NCBI GenBank assembly: GCA_902552035.1
Contig: CACDFC010000005.1
Span: forward strand, 1-57,871
Length of the DNA stretch: 57,871 bases
Direction: 5' to 3'
Source of the DNA: an uncultured Pelagibacteraceae bacterium
GTDB lineage: Bacteria > Pseudomonadota > Alphaproteobacteria > Pelagibacterales > Pelagibacteraceae
In this document: positions 19,604 through 28,958 of the stretch, one piece after another
Position numbering within the stretch: position 1 is the first letter of the stretch
How the letters are laid out: the number at the start of each line of letters is the position of its first letter
Notes under the pieces: generated by a model
Told to the model about the DNA's origin: nothing
Seen by the model: the letters and a program-made list of their open reading frames with translations, nothing else
Databases searched by the model: none
Position numbers and translations under genes: made by a program

Positions 19604-20629
19604 ATGAATATTTTAATTACAGGAGGCTGTGGATTTGTCGGTACAAATTTATCTTTATATTTAAAAAGTAAAAAGTTTAGTGTTTATACACTGGATAACT
19701 TGTCTAGAAAAGGTTCAAAATTTAATTATACAGTTTTAAAAAAAAAAAAAATCAAAAACTTTAAAATCAATATTGCAAACTATAAAAAATTAAAAGGACT
19801 TAGAAAATTTGATCTTATTATAGATTGTTGTGCAGAGGCAGCTGTTGAAGTTTCTAGAAAAAAAATAGACGAGGTGTTCAATACAAATTTGGTAGGAACA
19901 TTTAATATTTTAAAAAAAGCAAAGAGAGATAAATCCAAAATAATATTCTTATCATCGAGTCGAGTAAACTCTATTAAAAATATAAATAAAATTATAGGTA
20001 ATAATTCTAATTTAAAAAAAAAATTGCATATAAGTAAACTTATTGATGATAAATTTGAAAATTCTAGACCGAAATCTTTATATGGTTTTACAAAACTTGC
20101 ATCTGAGATGCTTATTGAGGAATTTAATTATGCTTTCGGATTAAAGTATATCATTAATAGATGTGGTGTAATAGCTGGACCTCTTCAATTTGGTAAGCAA
20201 GACCAAGGTTTTGTTAGCTTGTGGGTTATAAGTCATATTATGAAAAAAAAATTAAGTTACATTGGATATGGTGGTCACGGAAATCAAGTCAGAGATGTTC
20301 TTCATATTGATGATTTATGTGAATTAATTCATAAACAAATAAAAATAATTAATAAAATTTATAACAAACTTTATACTGTGGGTGGTTCCAAGACATCTTA
20401 TACTTCACTAAAAAACTTAACAAAAATCTGCCAAAATATAACTGGTAACAAAATTTTAATCGATAAAAAGAAATCAACGTCTATATATGATATTCCATAT
20501 TTTGTTACTGATAATCGTAAAGTTAGTAGAGCATATAAGTGGAGACCAAAAAAAAATATAAATAAAATTGTTTATGATATTACATCTTGGATAAATAATA
20601 ATAAAAATTTAATTCAGAAATACTTTTAA
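19604..20629 (+). CDS. NAD-dependent epimerase/dehydratase (CDP-paratose 2-epimerase-like SDR)
   Basis: A 341-residue extended SDR with NAD-binding ITGGCGFVG, the acidic LDNLSRKGS segment after beta-2, catalytic YGFTK (YxxxK intact) and conserved INRCGVIAGP...KQDQGFVSLW and GNQVRDVLHIDDL segments. This is the partner type that I associate with the 17678 family in surface polysaccharide loci. Together they probably interconvert a dideoxy- or deoxy-sugar nucleotide (inference). It ends 4 nt from the convergent GT17 gene. Confidence 0.85.
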   Translation: MNILITGGCGFVGTNLSLYLKSKKFSVYTLDNLSRKGSKFNYTVLKKKKIKNFKINIANYKKLKGLRKFDLIIDCCAEAAVEVSRKKIDEVFNTNLVGTFNILKKAKRDKSKIIFLSSSRVNSIKNINKIIGNNSNLKKKLHISKLIDDKFENSRPKSLYGFTKLASEMLIEEFNYAFGLKYIINRCGVIAGPLQFGKQDQGFVSLWVISHIMKKKLSYIGYGGHGNQVRDVLHIDDLCELIHKQIKIINKIYNKLYTVGGSKTSYTSLKNLTKICQNITGNKILIDKKKSTSIYDIPYFVTDNRKVSRAYKWRPKKNINKIVYDITSWINNNKNLIQKYF

Positions 20630-20633
20630 AAAA

Positions 20634-21440
20634 CTAATTTAAAATAAAATCATTTAGTTGATTTCTATTTTTTATAATAAACTGTGGGTATGAATCATCT
20701 ATGTCGACTTTTTGATATTTATGTCCTCTGTTAAATAAATCTATTTTTTGATCTATCTTATTTTTGATGGTAAATATTGATGAATATTTATCATCACTAA
20801 ATTCAGTATGAGCAAATGCTTTTAATTTTAATGATATTTCTTCTGGCGTTAATAAATTATTGAAATGCCAACCAGCATTCTCAAATATTTCAATATTTTT
20901 TTCTTTATCGAACCTTAAAAGATTGTAGTTTAAATTTTTAGATTTGATTTTTTGTCTCATATAATCAATTGACTTCAAATCTTTTTTTTTACAAACTCTT
21001 GTTCCTTCCCAAGGAGTTTCATATTTATTATATAAATTTAATTTATAGTTAAAACATTTTTGCCTAAAAATACCATATTTTTTATTAAGTCTAAAATGAC
21101 TCAGAACATTAGGATCTGGTATCTCATCGGGATCAGAAAACATAATATAATCATCGTCATTTAAAAAATTTAAATTTCTTAACATAAATTCTCTTTGGAT
21201 TGACTGGTTTTTCCATGGACTATTATTTATTGGAAAAGGCTCTTCAAGTACTAAATATTTTATTTTTTCTTTATTATATTTTTTTTTAAAATCGAAATTT
21301 AATTTTTTAGAATTACCCCTATGATCGTATTTAGATTCACAGATAACCATTAAATCAACATGATCCTTTAATATATTGTATCTTAAATCAAAAACGAAGT
21401 TTTCCTGGAAAAAGGTAATGCAATCTATTAATTTTGGCAT
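20634..21440 (-). CDS. glycosyltransferase family 17 protein
   Basis: A protein of about 268 residues of the GT17 type (related to eukaryotic beta-1,4-mannosyl-glycoprotein N-acetylglucosaminyltransferase). It starts MPKLIDCITFFQENFVFDLR, has the ESKYDHRG segment, and carries the metal/donor motif DDYIMFSDPDEIPDP, followed by a WEGTR segment and a C-terminal GWHFNNLLTPEEI, as in bacterial GT17 members. I use ATG 21440; the track start at 21452 is a TTG inside the upstream gene. It starts 1 nt after the oxidoreductase stop, so it is read from the lepA operon. Confidence 0.85.
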   Translation of the reverse strand: MPKLIDCITFFQENFVFDLRYNILKDHVDLMVICESKYDHRGNSKKLNFDFKKKYNKEKIKYLVLEEPFPINNSPWKNQSIQREFMLRNLNFLNDDDYIMFSDPDEIPDPNVLSHFRLNKKYGIFRQKCFNYKLNLYNKYETPWEGTRVCKKKDLKSIDYMRQKIKSKNLNYNLLRFDKEKNIEIFENAGWHFNNLLTPEEISLKLKAFAHTEFSDDKYSSIFTIKNKIDQKIDLFNRGHKYQKVDIDDSYPQFIIKNRNQLNDFILN

Positions 21441-21441
21441 T

Positions 21442-22461
21442 TTAACTCTCAATCCATCTATCTAATATTGTTATATTTTGTTCAGTATCATATCTGTTCA
21501 TTGCAGGATAAATAGGATCTTTTCTATTTTCAATTATGCACTTACTAATTTTATCAATTTCATAAGAATATAAATTTTTTATTTCTTTATTTAAGTTATC
21601 ATAATTATCTCCATTAATTATTATTTTTGAAGGGTTACATGACCATGAGTTTTCTATAAATATTTCTCCTTTAGAGCCTATAATCTTTGTAGATTGCCCT
21701 ATGTTCTTTTTAAAAGATGACATTATCTTAGAGGTAAAATTATTGTCAAATTTAAGTATTGCATGTGCTTCAAGGTCAACATCTGAGGAACCATAATCTT
21801 TTTTAATATTTTCAATTTTTAATTTATCTAATTCTATATCGGATTTTAATTTGGCAATGATAACACTTAACGAGCTTGGATAACATCCTATGTCTAGAAT
21901 ACATCCCCCTCCCAAACTTTTATTAAATAATCTTTTTTTTTTGTTAATTTTATTCCATTTGAATCCAAAAAAATTTTTTTGAACAATATTGAAACCAAAT
22001 TTTGACTCCATTGATTGTAACTCACCTATTGTATTTTTTTTAATAATATCGATTATTTTTAGTGTTTGTGGATGATATAAATACATAAAAGCTTCCGCAA
22101 AAAATAGGTTAGAGTTTTCCAATTTTTCATTCACTTTTTTAATTTCATCTAGATTTATAGTGGCTGGTTTTTCTACTAATATATTTTTATTAGACTCTAT
22201 GCACTTCATAATCCATTCAAAATGGAAACTATGTGGAAGAGCAATGTATATTATATCAATTTCATCACAGTTAATAAGATCCTCATAATTTTGAAAGCAA
22301 TATTTCTCTAAAACTTTATATTTTTCTTTAAATAACTTTATGTTCTTCAAACTTTTACTTGAAATCCCTAAAAGTTGAGAATTTTCAACGTAGTCAAAAG
22401 CATTTGCAAATGTATTTGCAATATTACCTAGACCAATTATTCCCCAGTTTATTTTTTTCAT
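21442..22461 (-). CDS. Gfo/Idh/MocA family oxidoreductase
   Basis: A 339-residue NAD(P)-dependent sugar dehydrogenase-like protein. The N-terminal Rossmann domain has WGIIGLGNIANTFA, DIIYIALPHSFHFEW and the family EKPATIN motif (catalytic Lys); the C-terminal beta-sheet domain has LGGGCILDIGCYPSS. These enzymes oxidise or reduce sugars and sugar nucleotides. It is 1 nt downstream of lepA and 1 nt upstream of the GT17 gene, so it is co-transcribed with both. A role in making a surface sugar is inferred from context. Confidence 0.9.
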   Translation of the reverse strand: MKKINWGIIGLGNIANTFANAFDYVENSQLLGISSKSLKNIKLFKEKYKVLEKYCFQNYEDLINCDEIDIIYIALPHSFHFEWIMKCIESNKNILVEKPATINLDEIKKVNEKLENSNLFFAEAFMYLYHPQTLKIIDIIKKNTIGELQSMESKFGFNIVQKNFFGFKWNKINKKKRLFNKSLGGGCILDIGCYPSSLSVIIAKLKSDIELDKLKIENIKKDYGSSDVDLEAHAILKFDNNFTSKIMSSFKKNIGQSTKIIGSKGEIFIENSWSCNPSKIIINGDNYDNLNKEIKNLYSYEIDKISKCIIENRKDPIYPAMNRYDTEQNITILDRWIES

Positions 22462-22462
22462 G

Positions 22463-24271
22463 CTAGTTTTTATTTATCTTTAGAACTCCTATAAATGCCT
22501 CTTGTGGAATCTCAACTTTTCCAAATTGCTTTGCTTTGGCTTTTCCTTTTTTTTGTTTTTCTAATAATTTTCTTTTTCTATCAAGAGCCCCTCCTCCATG
22601 TATCTTGGTTAAAACGTCTTTTTTGTAACCTTTGATAGTTTCTCTCGCAATTATTTTCCCTCCAATAGCTGCTTGAATAGGTATCATAAAGTTATGCCTT
22701 GGAATTAAATCTTTAAGTTTTTCGCATACCTCTCTACCAATCGATTGAGCAAAATTTTTATGAACCATCATTGCTAGAGCATCTACTGGTTCAGAATTTA
22801 CTAGTATTCCTAATTTGACTAAATCTCCTTCCTTATGTCCAATTATTTCGTAGTCGAAACTTGCGTATCCACTTGTCATTGATTTTAATCTGTCATTAAA
22901 ATCAAAAACGACTTCGTTTAGAGGTATTTCATAATTTATAACAGCTCTATTTCCAGAATAACTTAAATTTTTTTGAATTCCTCTTTTATCTTGGCAAATT
23001 TTCATAATTGAACCTAAATATTGGTCAGGTGTAATAATAGTAGCCTTTATCCAAGGCTCCTCGATAAATTTTATAAAAGTTGGATCAGGTAAATTTGATG
23101 GATTTTGTAACTCTAAAATTTTACCATCATTTAAATGCACCTTATAAACTACACCTGGGGTAGTTGTAAGAAGGTTTATATCAAACTCTCTTTCTAACCT
23201 TTCTGTTATAATTTCAAGATGAAGTAATCCTAAAAAACCGCATCTAAATCCTAAGCCAAGTGCTGATGAAGACTCAGCTTCATAAGAAAAGCTTGCATCA
23301 TTTAATTGAAGTTTTGCTAAACCATCTTTCAATTTTTGATACTCGGAGCTATCCACTGGAAATAATCCGCAGAAAACCACTGGTTTACTGGGTTTGAAGC
23401 CAGGCAAAGCCTCTTTTACTGGATTTTGATAATCACAAATTGTGTCTCCTACTTTAGTTTCTGATAAATTTTTTATTCCTGTAATTATGAAGCCTATCTC
23501 TCCTGAGTTAAGCTCATCAACATCATGAGGTTTCGGCGTGAAGACACCTACTTTTTCGACAATATACATTTCATTCGATGACATCATTTTTATTTCCATA
23601 TTTTTTTTTATTTTTCCATCTATTACTCTTACTAAAATTACAACTCCCAAATAAGAGTCATACCAACTGTCTACTAATAAACACTTTAGATTTTCATTTT
23701 TTTGACCTATTGGCGCAGGAAGTTTTTCTATAATTTGCTCAAGTATCTCGTCTATTCCTTCGCCAGTTTTACCTGAACATGGAACAGATTCTGAAGTATC
23801 GATACCTATAACTTCCTCGATTTGTTTTTTTGTTTTTTCAATTTCAGATGCTGGTAAGTCTATTTTATTTAAAACTGGTATAATTTCATGATTTATATCT
23901 AAAGCTTGGTAAACATTTGCTAATGTTTGAGCTTCAACTCCTTGGGTACTATCTACGATCAAAATAGAACCTTCGCAAGCGTAAAGTGATCTACTTACTT
24001 CATAGCTAAAGTCTACATGCCCGGGAGTATCAATAATATTTAAAATATATTTTTTTCCATCTTTTGCAGTGTAATTAAGTTTTACAGTTTGTGCTTTAAT
24101 TGTAATTCCTCTCTCTCTTTCGATATCCATAGAGTCAAGAACTTGAGCCTTCATCTCTCTTTCTGTGAGACCTCCACACTTATGAATTATCCTGTCAGCT
24201 ATTGTTGATTTTCCGTGATCAATATGAGCTATTATTGCAAAATTTCTTATATTATCAATTTTTGAACTCAT
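22463..24271 (-). CDS. lepA: elongation factor 4 (LepA)
   Basis: LepA/EF4 is a ribosome-binding GTPase that back-translocates or helps initiate on stalled ribosomes. The 602-residue length is standard. GTPase motifs G1 [10 protein letters not shown]3 DTPGHVDF and G4 NKIDLP are visible, and the LepA C-terminal domain ends in the conserved [22 protein letters not shown] segment. It starts 4 nt after pheT, at the tail of the translation operon. Confidence 0.98.
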   Translation of the reverse strand: MSSKIDNIRNFAIIAHIDHGKSTIADRIIHKCGGLTEREMKAQVLDSMDIERERGITIKAQTVKLNYTAKDGKKYILNIIDTPGHVDFSYEVSRSLYACEGSILIVDSTQGVEAQTLANVYQALDINHEIIPVLNKIDLPASEIEKTKKQIEEVIGIDTSESVPCSGKTGEGIDEILEQIIEKLPAPIGQKNENLKCLLVDSWYDSYLGVVILVRVIDGKIKKNMEIKMMSSNEMYIVEKVGVFTPKPHDVDELNSGEIGFIITGIKNLSETKVGDTICDYQNPVKEALPGFKPSKPVVFCGLFPVDSSEYQKLKDGLAKLQLNDASFSYEAESSSALGLGFRCGFLGLLHLEIITERLEREFDINLLTTTPGVVYKVHLNDGKILELQNPSNLPDPTFIKFIEEPWIKATIITPDQYLGSIMKICQDKRGIQKNLSYSGNRAVINYEIPLNEVVFDFNDRLKSMTSGYASFDYEIIGHKEGDLVKLGILVNSEPVDALAMMVHKNFAQSIGREVCEKLKDLIPRHNFMIPIQAAIGGKIIARETIKGYKKDVLTKIHGGGALDRKRKLLEKQKKGKAKAKQFGKVEIPQEAFIGVLKINKN

Positions 24272-24275
24272 TTAA

Positions 24276-26684
24276 TTAGGACCTGATTTTCGCCCCAGAT
24301 TTTATTTCAACAGTTGAAATTATTAGATTATTTATTTTTTCTAAATCATTTTCATTTAAAGTTTTATCTGAAGATTGAATAGTTACATTTAGAGCAATAG
24401 ATTTTTTATTATCTGGTATATTTTCACCTTCATAAATATCAAATATTTTAACCGATCTAATTAATTCTTTATCAACAGAAGAAATTATTTCTATTAAATC
24501 TTGGGCTTTGAAATTTTTATCTACAACAAAAGCAAAGTCTCTTTCGGATTTTTGATAATCTGAATACTCAAAGTTTGATTTTTGATCCTTAAGTTTAGTT
24601 TTGTTATTTTTCAAATTATCAAGGTAAATCTCAAAACTAACTAAAGCTTCTGTTTTAATATCAAGCTTTTTAACCACGTTAGGATGTATCTCTCCAAAGT
24701 ATGCCACTGGATCAATATCATCTTTATCTAAATATAACGATCCAGATTTTCCTGGATGATAATAATTTGGCGATTTATCTCTTATAAAAAAGTTGCGTTT
24801 ATCATAACCAGACTCCACTAAGGTTTGGAAAACATCTTTTTTTGCATCAAAAACATCAACATTTCTCTCTTTTTCATTCCAATTATTTCTAAAGTTTTTT
24901 CCTGATTTTATTGCACCGATTACAGTTAACTGTTCGCCAGGTTGGTTGTTTTTAAAAATTGGACCGATTTCAAACAATGAGATATCTTTAAAACCTCTAT
25001 CTAAATTTTTCTTTAGATAAAACATTAAATTAGGAAATATAGAGTTTCTTAAAACATTTAAATCTGAGCTAATTGGATTGACTATTTTTATTTCTTTATA
25101 ATCCTCTTTAAATAGTTCATTTATTTTTGAATCTGTAAATGACCAAGTAACAGTCTCATAATATCCTTTTGATGCAACAGATCTCTGAAGAAAATGGAAG
25201 AGTTTTTGTTTTTTATTTAAAGTATCTTTAATTCTATTTTTTTCTGGTTCTAAAGTTTGAATATTATTGTAGCCTTTTATTCTTACTATTTCTTCAACAA
25301 TATCAATTGGCTGAGTTATATCAGGTCTCCAAGAAGGAATTTTTAATTCAAGTTCTAATTTTTTCTTAGATATTTCAAAACCTAAATCTTTTAAAATTTT
25401 AGTAATATTTTTTTCACTTACTTTAAAACCTGCTACTTTCTCAAACATCGAAATTTTAAATTTTATTTTATTATTTTTGTATTTTTGAGTTTTTTGAATG
25501 TCAAATTTACTAATTGTTCCTCCACAAATTTCAGTTATCAAGTTTGCAGCCTCTGTAAGTCCTAATTCAATAGAATTTGGATCTATTCCTCTCTCAAATC
25601 TAAATTTAGCATCAGTATCAATATTTAATTGTTTTGAAGTTTTTCTAATAGATTTTGGTAAAAAAAATGCAGACTCTAATAAAATATTTTTAGTATTTAA
25701 TTCAGTTCCAGATCGTGTTCCTCCAATTATTCCACCTAGGCCAAGAACCCCAGACTTGTCGGAGATAACGCACATATCGTCTTCCAATTTATATTCTTTG
25801 TTATCAAGTGCTTTAAAAGTTTCATTTTTTTTTGAATTTCTTACTATAATTTCTTTGTCAATTTTATCAGAGTCATAAGCATGTAGAGGTCTATTTAAGT
25901 TTAACATTACAAAATTTGTTATATCTACAATCGCTGATATCGGTTTTTGACCCAAAGATTCAATCTTGTCTTTTAACCACTTTGGACTTTCCTTATTCGT
26001 AACACCTTTAATTAAACAACTGCCAAATATAGTACAGCCTTGATTTTTATCTTTTGTGATTGAAACATTAATATTTTGAGGTCCATTCTTTTTAATATTT
26101 TTTTTCGAAATATCTTTTAATTTTCCAGCTCCTGCAGCGGCAAGATCTCTAGCGATACCTCTCACTCCTAAACAATCGGGTCTATTAGGAGTTATCGATA
26201 AATCAATTACTTTTCCACTTCCATTTTTAAAATAATTTTTTCCTATTTTATTTGAGTACTTGTTTGGAGATAGTTCAGTAATTCCCTGGCTTTCATCAGA
26301 TATATTCAACTCATTTTCAGAACAAAGCATTCCATAAGATATAACACCTCTTATTTTACTAATTGTAAGTTTCGTTTTACTTTTTGGGATTATTGATCCA
26401 GGTCCAGCATAAACTGTAAAAAGATTTTTTTTTGCATTTGGCGCTCCACATACAACCTTAATAGTGTTTTCCTCTCCTATATCGACATCACAAACCTTAA
26501 GTCTGTCTGCATTGGGATGTTTTTCTGTATTTATAATTTTTGCTACTTTAAAACTGTCAAACTCTGAACGAGCTTTTTCAAAACTTTCAACCTCGAGTCC
26601 AATGTCTGTTAATTTTTCAATTATCTCATTATCTTTAAACCTAGTATCGAGATGTTCCTTTAACCATCCTATTGTAAACTTCAT
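24276..26684 (-). CDS. pheT: phenylalanyl-tRNA synthetase beta subunit
   Basis: PheT forms the alpha2-beta2 enzyme with PheS and holds the editing site. The 802-residue length is normal. Domain order: N-terminal B1/tRNA-binding EMAP-like domain ([22 protein letters not shown]), the B3/B4 editing domain ([25 protein letters not shown]), B5 ([13 protein letters not shown] and the [15 protein letters not shown] segment), and the C-terminal ferredoxin-fold anticodon-binding domain ([13 protein letters not shown]). It overlaps pheS by 4 nt. Confidence 0.98.
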   Translation of the reverse strand: MKFTIGWLKEHLDTRFKDNEIIEKLTDIGLEVESFEKARSEFDSFKVAKIINTEKHPNADRLKVCDVDIGEENTIKVVCGAPNAKKNLFTVYAGPGSIIPKSKTKLTISKIRGVISYGMLCSENELNISDESQGITELSPNKYSNKIGKNYFKNGSGKVIDLSITPNRPDCLGVRGIARDLAAAGAGKLKDISKKNIKKNGPQNINVSITKDKNQGCTIFGSCLIKGVTNKESPKWLKDKIESLGQKPISAIVDITNFVMLNLNRPLHAYDSDKIDKEIIVRNSKKNETFKALDNKEYKLEDDMCVISDKSGVLGLGGIIGGTRSGTELNTKNILLESAFFLPKSIRKTSKQLNIDTDAKFRFERGIDPNSIELGLTEAANLITEICGGTISKFDIQKTQKYKNNKIKFKISMFEKVAGFKVSEKNITKILKDLGFEISKKKLELELKIPSWRPDITQPIDIVEEIVRIKGYNNIQTLEPEKNRIKDTLNKKQKLFHFLQRSVASKGYYETVTWSFTDSKINELFKEDYKEIKIVNPISSDLNVLRNSIFPNLMFYLKKNLDRGFKDISLFEIGPIFKNNQPGEQLTVIGAIKSGKNFRNNWNEKERNVDVFDAKKDVFQTLVESGYDKRNFFIRDKSPNYYHPGKSGSLYLDKDDIDPVAYFGEIHPNVVKKLDIKTEALVSFEIYLDNLKNNKTKLKDQKSNFEYSDYQKSERDFAFVVDKNFKAQDLIEIISSVDKELIRSVKIFDIYEGENIPDNKKSIALNVTIQSSDKTLNENDLEKINNLIISTVEIKSGAKIRS

Positions 26685-27748
26685 CTGCTAAGACCTCTAT
26701 AATTTGATGGAACATCTAACGGATCGAAACCAAAATGATTAAGCCATCTATAATCAGTTTCAAAAAATGCTCTAAGATCGTTTATTCCATATTTCAACAT
26801 TCCAAGTCTATCTATTCCGATACCAAAAGCATAACCTTGAAATTTATTTGGATTTACATTTACATTTTTAAGCACATTTGGATGTACCATCCCACAACCA
26901 AGAATTTCTAGCCACTTATCTCCTTCCCCAATTATTATTTTACCATCTTTTAACTCATAACCAATATCTACCTCTGCAGACGGTTCAGTAAAAGGAAAAT
27001 GGCTTGGTCTAAATCTCATCTTAATTTTATCTACTTCAAAAAATGATTTAATAAAATAGTTCAAACAACCTTTTAAGTGCCCCATATTTATTTCTTTATC
27101 GATATGAAGACCTTCAACCTGATGAAACATTGGAGAATGAGTTTGATCACTATCAGATCTATATGTTCTACCTGGTGCAATAATTTTAAATGGAGGTTTT
27201 CCGTTTAACATAGTTCTTATTTGTACTGGAGAAGTATGAGTTCTTAACAATAATTCTTTATTGTTATCTAGGTAAAAAGTATCATGCATATCTCTTGCAG
27301 GATGATGATCAGGCGTATTCAAAGCAGAAAAATTATAATGCTCGTTCTCAATGTCTGGTCCTTCTTCTACACTAAAACCAATTTCAGAAAATATAGATGA
27401 TATTTCATCAATTACTTGGGATACTGGATGTATTTTTCCTCGATTAATTTCTCGCTCAGGCAAAGTTACATCTACTTTTTCGTTTACGAGTTTAGAATTT
27501 ATTTCTTTAATTTCTATCTCTTGAATTTTTATATTTATTATATTTTGAAGCTCTTCTTTTACTGCGTTTAAATCCGATGCAAATTTTTTTCTTTCATCAG
27601 TAGGTAATGAACCTAAATTTTTAAATGAATTCGAAATTTGTCCATTTTTACCAAATAATTCTGTTTTTATCTTATTTACAGTTTCTATATTTAAATTACT
27701 TTTTAACTTTTCTAAATACTCCTCTTTAATTTTTTTAATATCGGACAT
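26681..27748 (-). CDS. pheS: phenylalanyl-tRNA synthetase alpha subunit
   Basis: Catalytic class II subunit charging tRNA-Phe. At 355 residues, with an N-terminal coiled coil (about the first 90 residues) and class II motifs: motif 1 region [10 protein letters not shown], motif 2 [23 protein letters not shown], and motif 3 [18 protein letters not shown]. pheT overlaps its stop by 4 nt; rplT lies 42 nt upstream, in the order rplT-pheS-pheT seen in E. coli. Confidence 0.98.
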   Translation of the reverse strand: MSDIKKIKEEYLEKLKSNLNIETVNKIKTELFGKNGQISNSFKNLGSLPTDERKKFASDLNAVKEELQNIINIKIQEIEIKEINSKLVNEKVDVTLPEREINRGKIHPVSQVIDEISSIFSEIGFSVEEGPDIENEHYNFSALNTPDHHPARDMHDTFYLDNNKELLLRTHTSPVQIRTMLNGKPPFKIIAPGRTYRSDSDQTHSPMFHQVEGLHIDKEINMGHLKGCLNYFIKSFFEVDKIKMRFRPSHFPFTEPSAEVDIGYELKDGKIIIGEGDKWLEILGCGMVHPNVLKNVNVNPNKFQGYAFGIGIDRLGMLKYGINDLRAFFETDYRWLNHFGFDPLDVPSNYRGLSR

Positions 27749-27790
27749 ATTCGTAGATTATTTCTTAACTTAGGAAAAACAATAGAGAAG

Positions 27791-28147
27791 TTAATTAAGT
27801 GCTGACTGTGCTTTTTTTACTATTGTTTTAAATGCTTCTGGATTATCATATGCTATTTCAGCGAGAATTTTTCTATCCATCTTAATTCCTGATTTATTTA
27901 ATCCATTTATAAACTTAGAATAAGTTAAACCCTCAGCTCTTACACCTGCGTTAATCCTCTGTATCCATAAAGACTTAAAAGTTCTTTTCTTATTTCTTCT
28001 ATCTCTGTAGGCATACTGCATAGCTTTTTCCATTGCCTGCCTTGCTACTCTGATTGTATTCTTTCTTCGCCCCCACTGACCTTTTACAGCTTTTAAAACT
28101 TTTTTGTGTTTTGCGTGACTCGTTACTCCTCTTTTTGTTCTCGCCAT
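27791..28147 (-). CDS. rplT: 50S ribosomal protein L20
   Basis: L20 binds 23S rRNA early in large-subunit assembly and in other bacteria represses its own operon. The 118-residue protein has the basic N-terminal tail ([19 protein letters not shown]) and the conserved [21 protein letters not shown] segment. It starts 1 nt after rpmI. No leader pseudoknot was tested. Confidence 0.99.
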   Translation of the reverse strand: MARTKRGVTSHAKHKKVLKAVKGQWGRRKNTIRVARQAMEKAMQYAYRDRRNKKRTFKSLWIQRINAGVRAEGLTYSKFINGLNKSGIKMDRKILAEIAYDNPEAFKTIVKKAQSALN

Positions 28148-28148
28148 T

Positions 28149-28355
28149 TTATCCTCTTAGACTGTATGGCATATAAGATTTTACAATTTTTCCATCTTGT
28201 TTTGACATAACAGTTGTGCCTCTTTGTTTCCTGATTTGAGAATTTGTTCTCTTAATCATTCCGTGTCTCTTGCCAGCTTGAGCAGTTATAACTTTTCCTT
28301 TAGCTGAAATTTTAAACCTTTTTTTTGCTGAGCTTTTTGTTTTAAGTTTGGGCAT
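28149..28355 (-). CDS. rpmI: 50S ribosomal protein L35
   Basis: L35 is a small basic large-subunit protein. I use ATG 28355 ([20 protein letters not shown], 68 residues), because the track start at 28364 is a TTG three codons upstream and homologues begin MPKLKTK. The [10 protein letters not shown] segment is conserved. rplT follows after 1 nt; infC lies 53 nt upstream. Confidence 0.98.
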   Translation of the reverse strand: MPKLKTKSSAKKRFKISAKGKVITAQAGKRHGMIKRTNSQIRKQRGTTVMSKQDGKIVKSYMPYSLRG

Positions 28356-28408
28356 AATTTTCAAGGTTTATACAAATATTAATATTAATTTACAACTACA
28401 ATTATTCA

Positions 28409-28954
28409 CTATAATGGCTGAATAACCATTATCATCTGTTTTCCATCAAACTTTGGATCTAATTCTATTTTTCCTACAGCTTGCATATCAGCTTTTATCT
28501 TATCCATTAGTTCATTTCCAAGATGTTTATGTTGCAATTCTCTACCCTTAAATCTAATCGTAAACTTAACTTTATCTCCTTTAGACAAAAATTTTTGAGC
28601 ATTTTTAATTTTGAAAGAATAGTCGTGAACTTCTGTAACTGGTCTTAATTTGATTTCTTTTAATTCAATTTTCTTTTGTTTTTTTTTTGCTTTATTAGCT
28701 TTTTTTTGAGCATCATATTTATATTTTCCCATATCCATTATTTTACAAACAGGCGGTTTTGCATTTGGTGCTATCTCGATTAAATCTAGCCCTTCGTCTT
28801 TGGCCATAGATATTGCTTGATTTGTATTTATAATACCTAAATTTTCGCCCGCACTTGATATAACTTGTATTTCTGGAGATGTAATTCTATGATTTGCTTT
28901 TGGGCCTCTATCCTTTGTTCTTCTCTGAAAATAATTTTGTTTAAAGTCTGCCAC
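28409..28954 (-). CDS. infC: translation initiation factor IF-3
   Basis: IF-3 binds the 30S subunit, blocks premature 50S joining and checks the initiator codon. The 181-residue protein shows the N-domain segment (NHRITSPEIQVI...ENLGIINT), the basic linker (NKAKKKQKKIELKEIKLRP) and the C-domain (VKFTIRFKGRELQHKHLG). The start is a GTG at 28954, 4 nt after the thrS stop; no in-frame ATG is near. A non-ATG start in infC recalls the AUU-based autoregulation of E. coli infC, although GTG alone is weak evidence for it. Confidence 0.97.
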   Translation of the reverse strand: MADFKQNYFQRRTKDRGPKANHRITSPEIQVISSAGENLGIINTNQAISMAKDEGLDLIEIAPNAKPPVCKIMDMGKYKYDAQKKANKAKKKQKKIELKEIKLRPVTEVHDYSFKIKNAQKFLSKGDKVKFTIRFKGRELQHKHLGNELMDKIKADMQAVGKIELDPKFDGKQMIMVIQPL

Positions 28955-28958
28955 TAAT

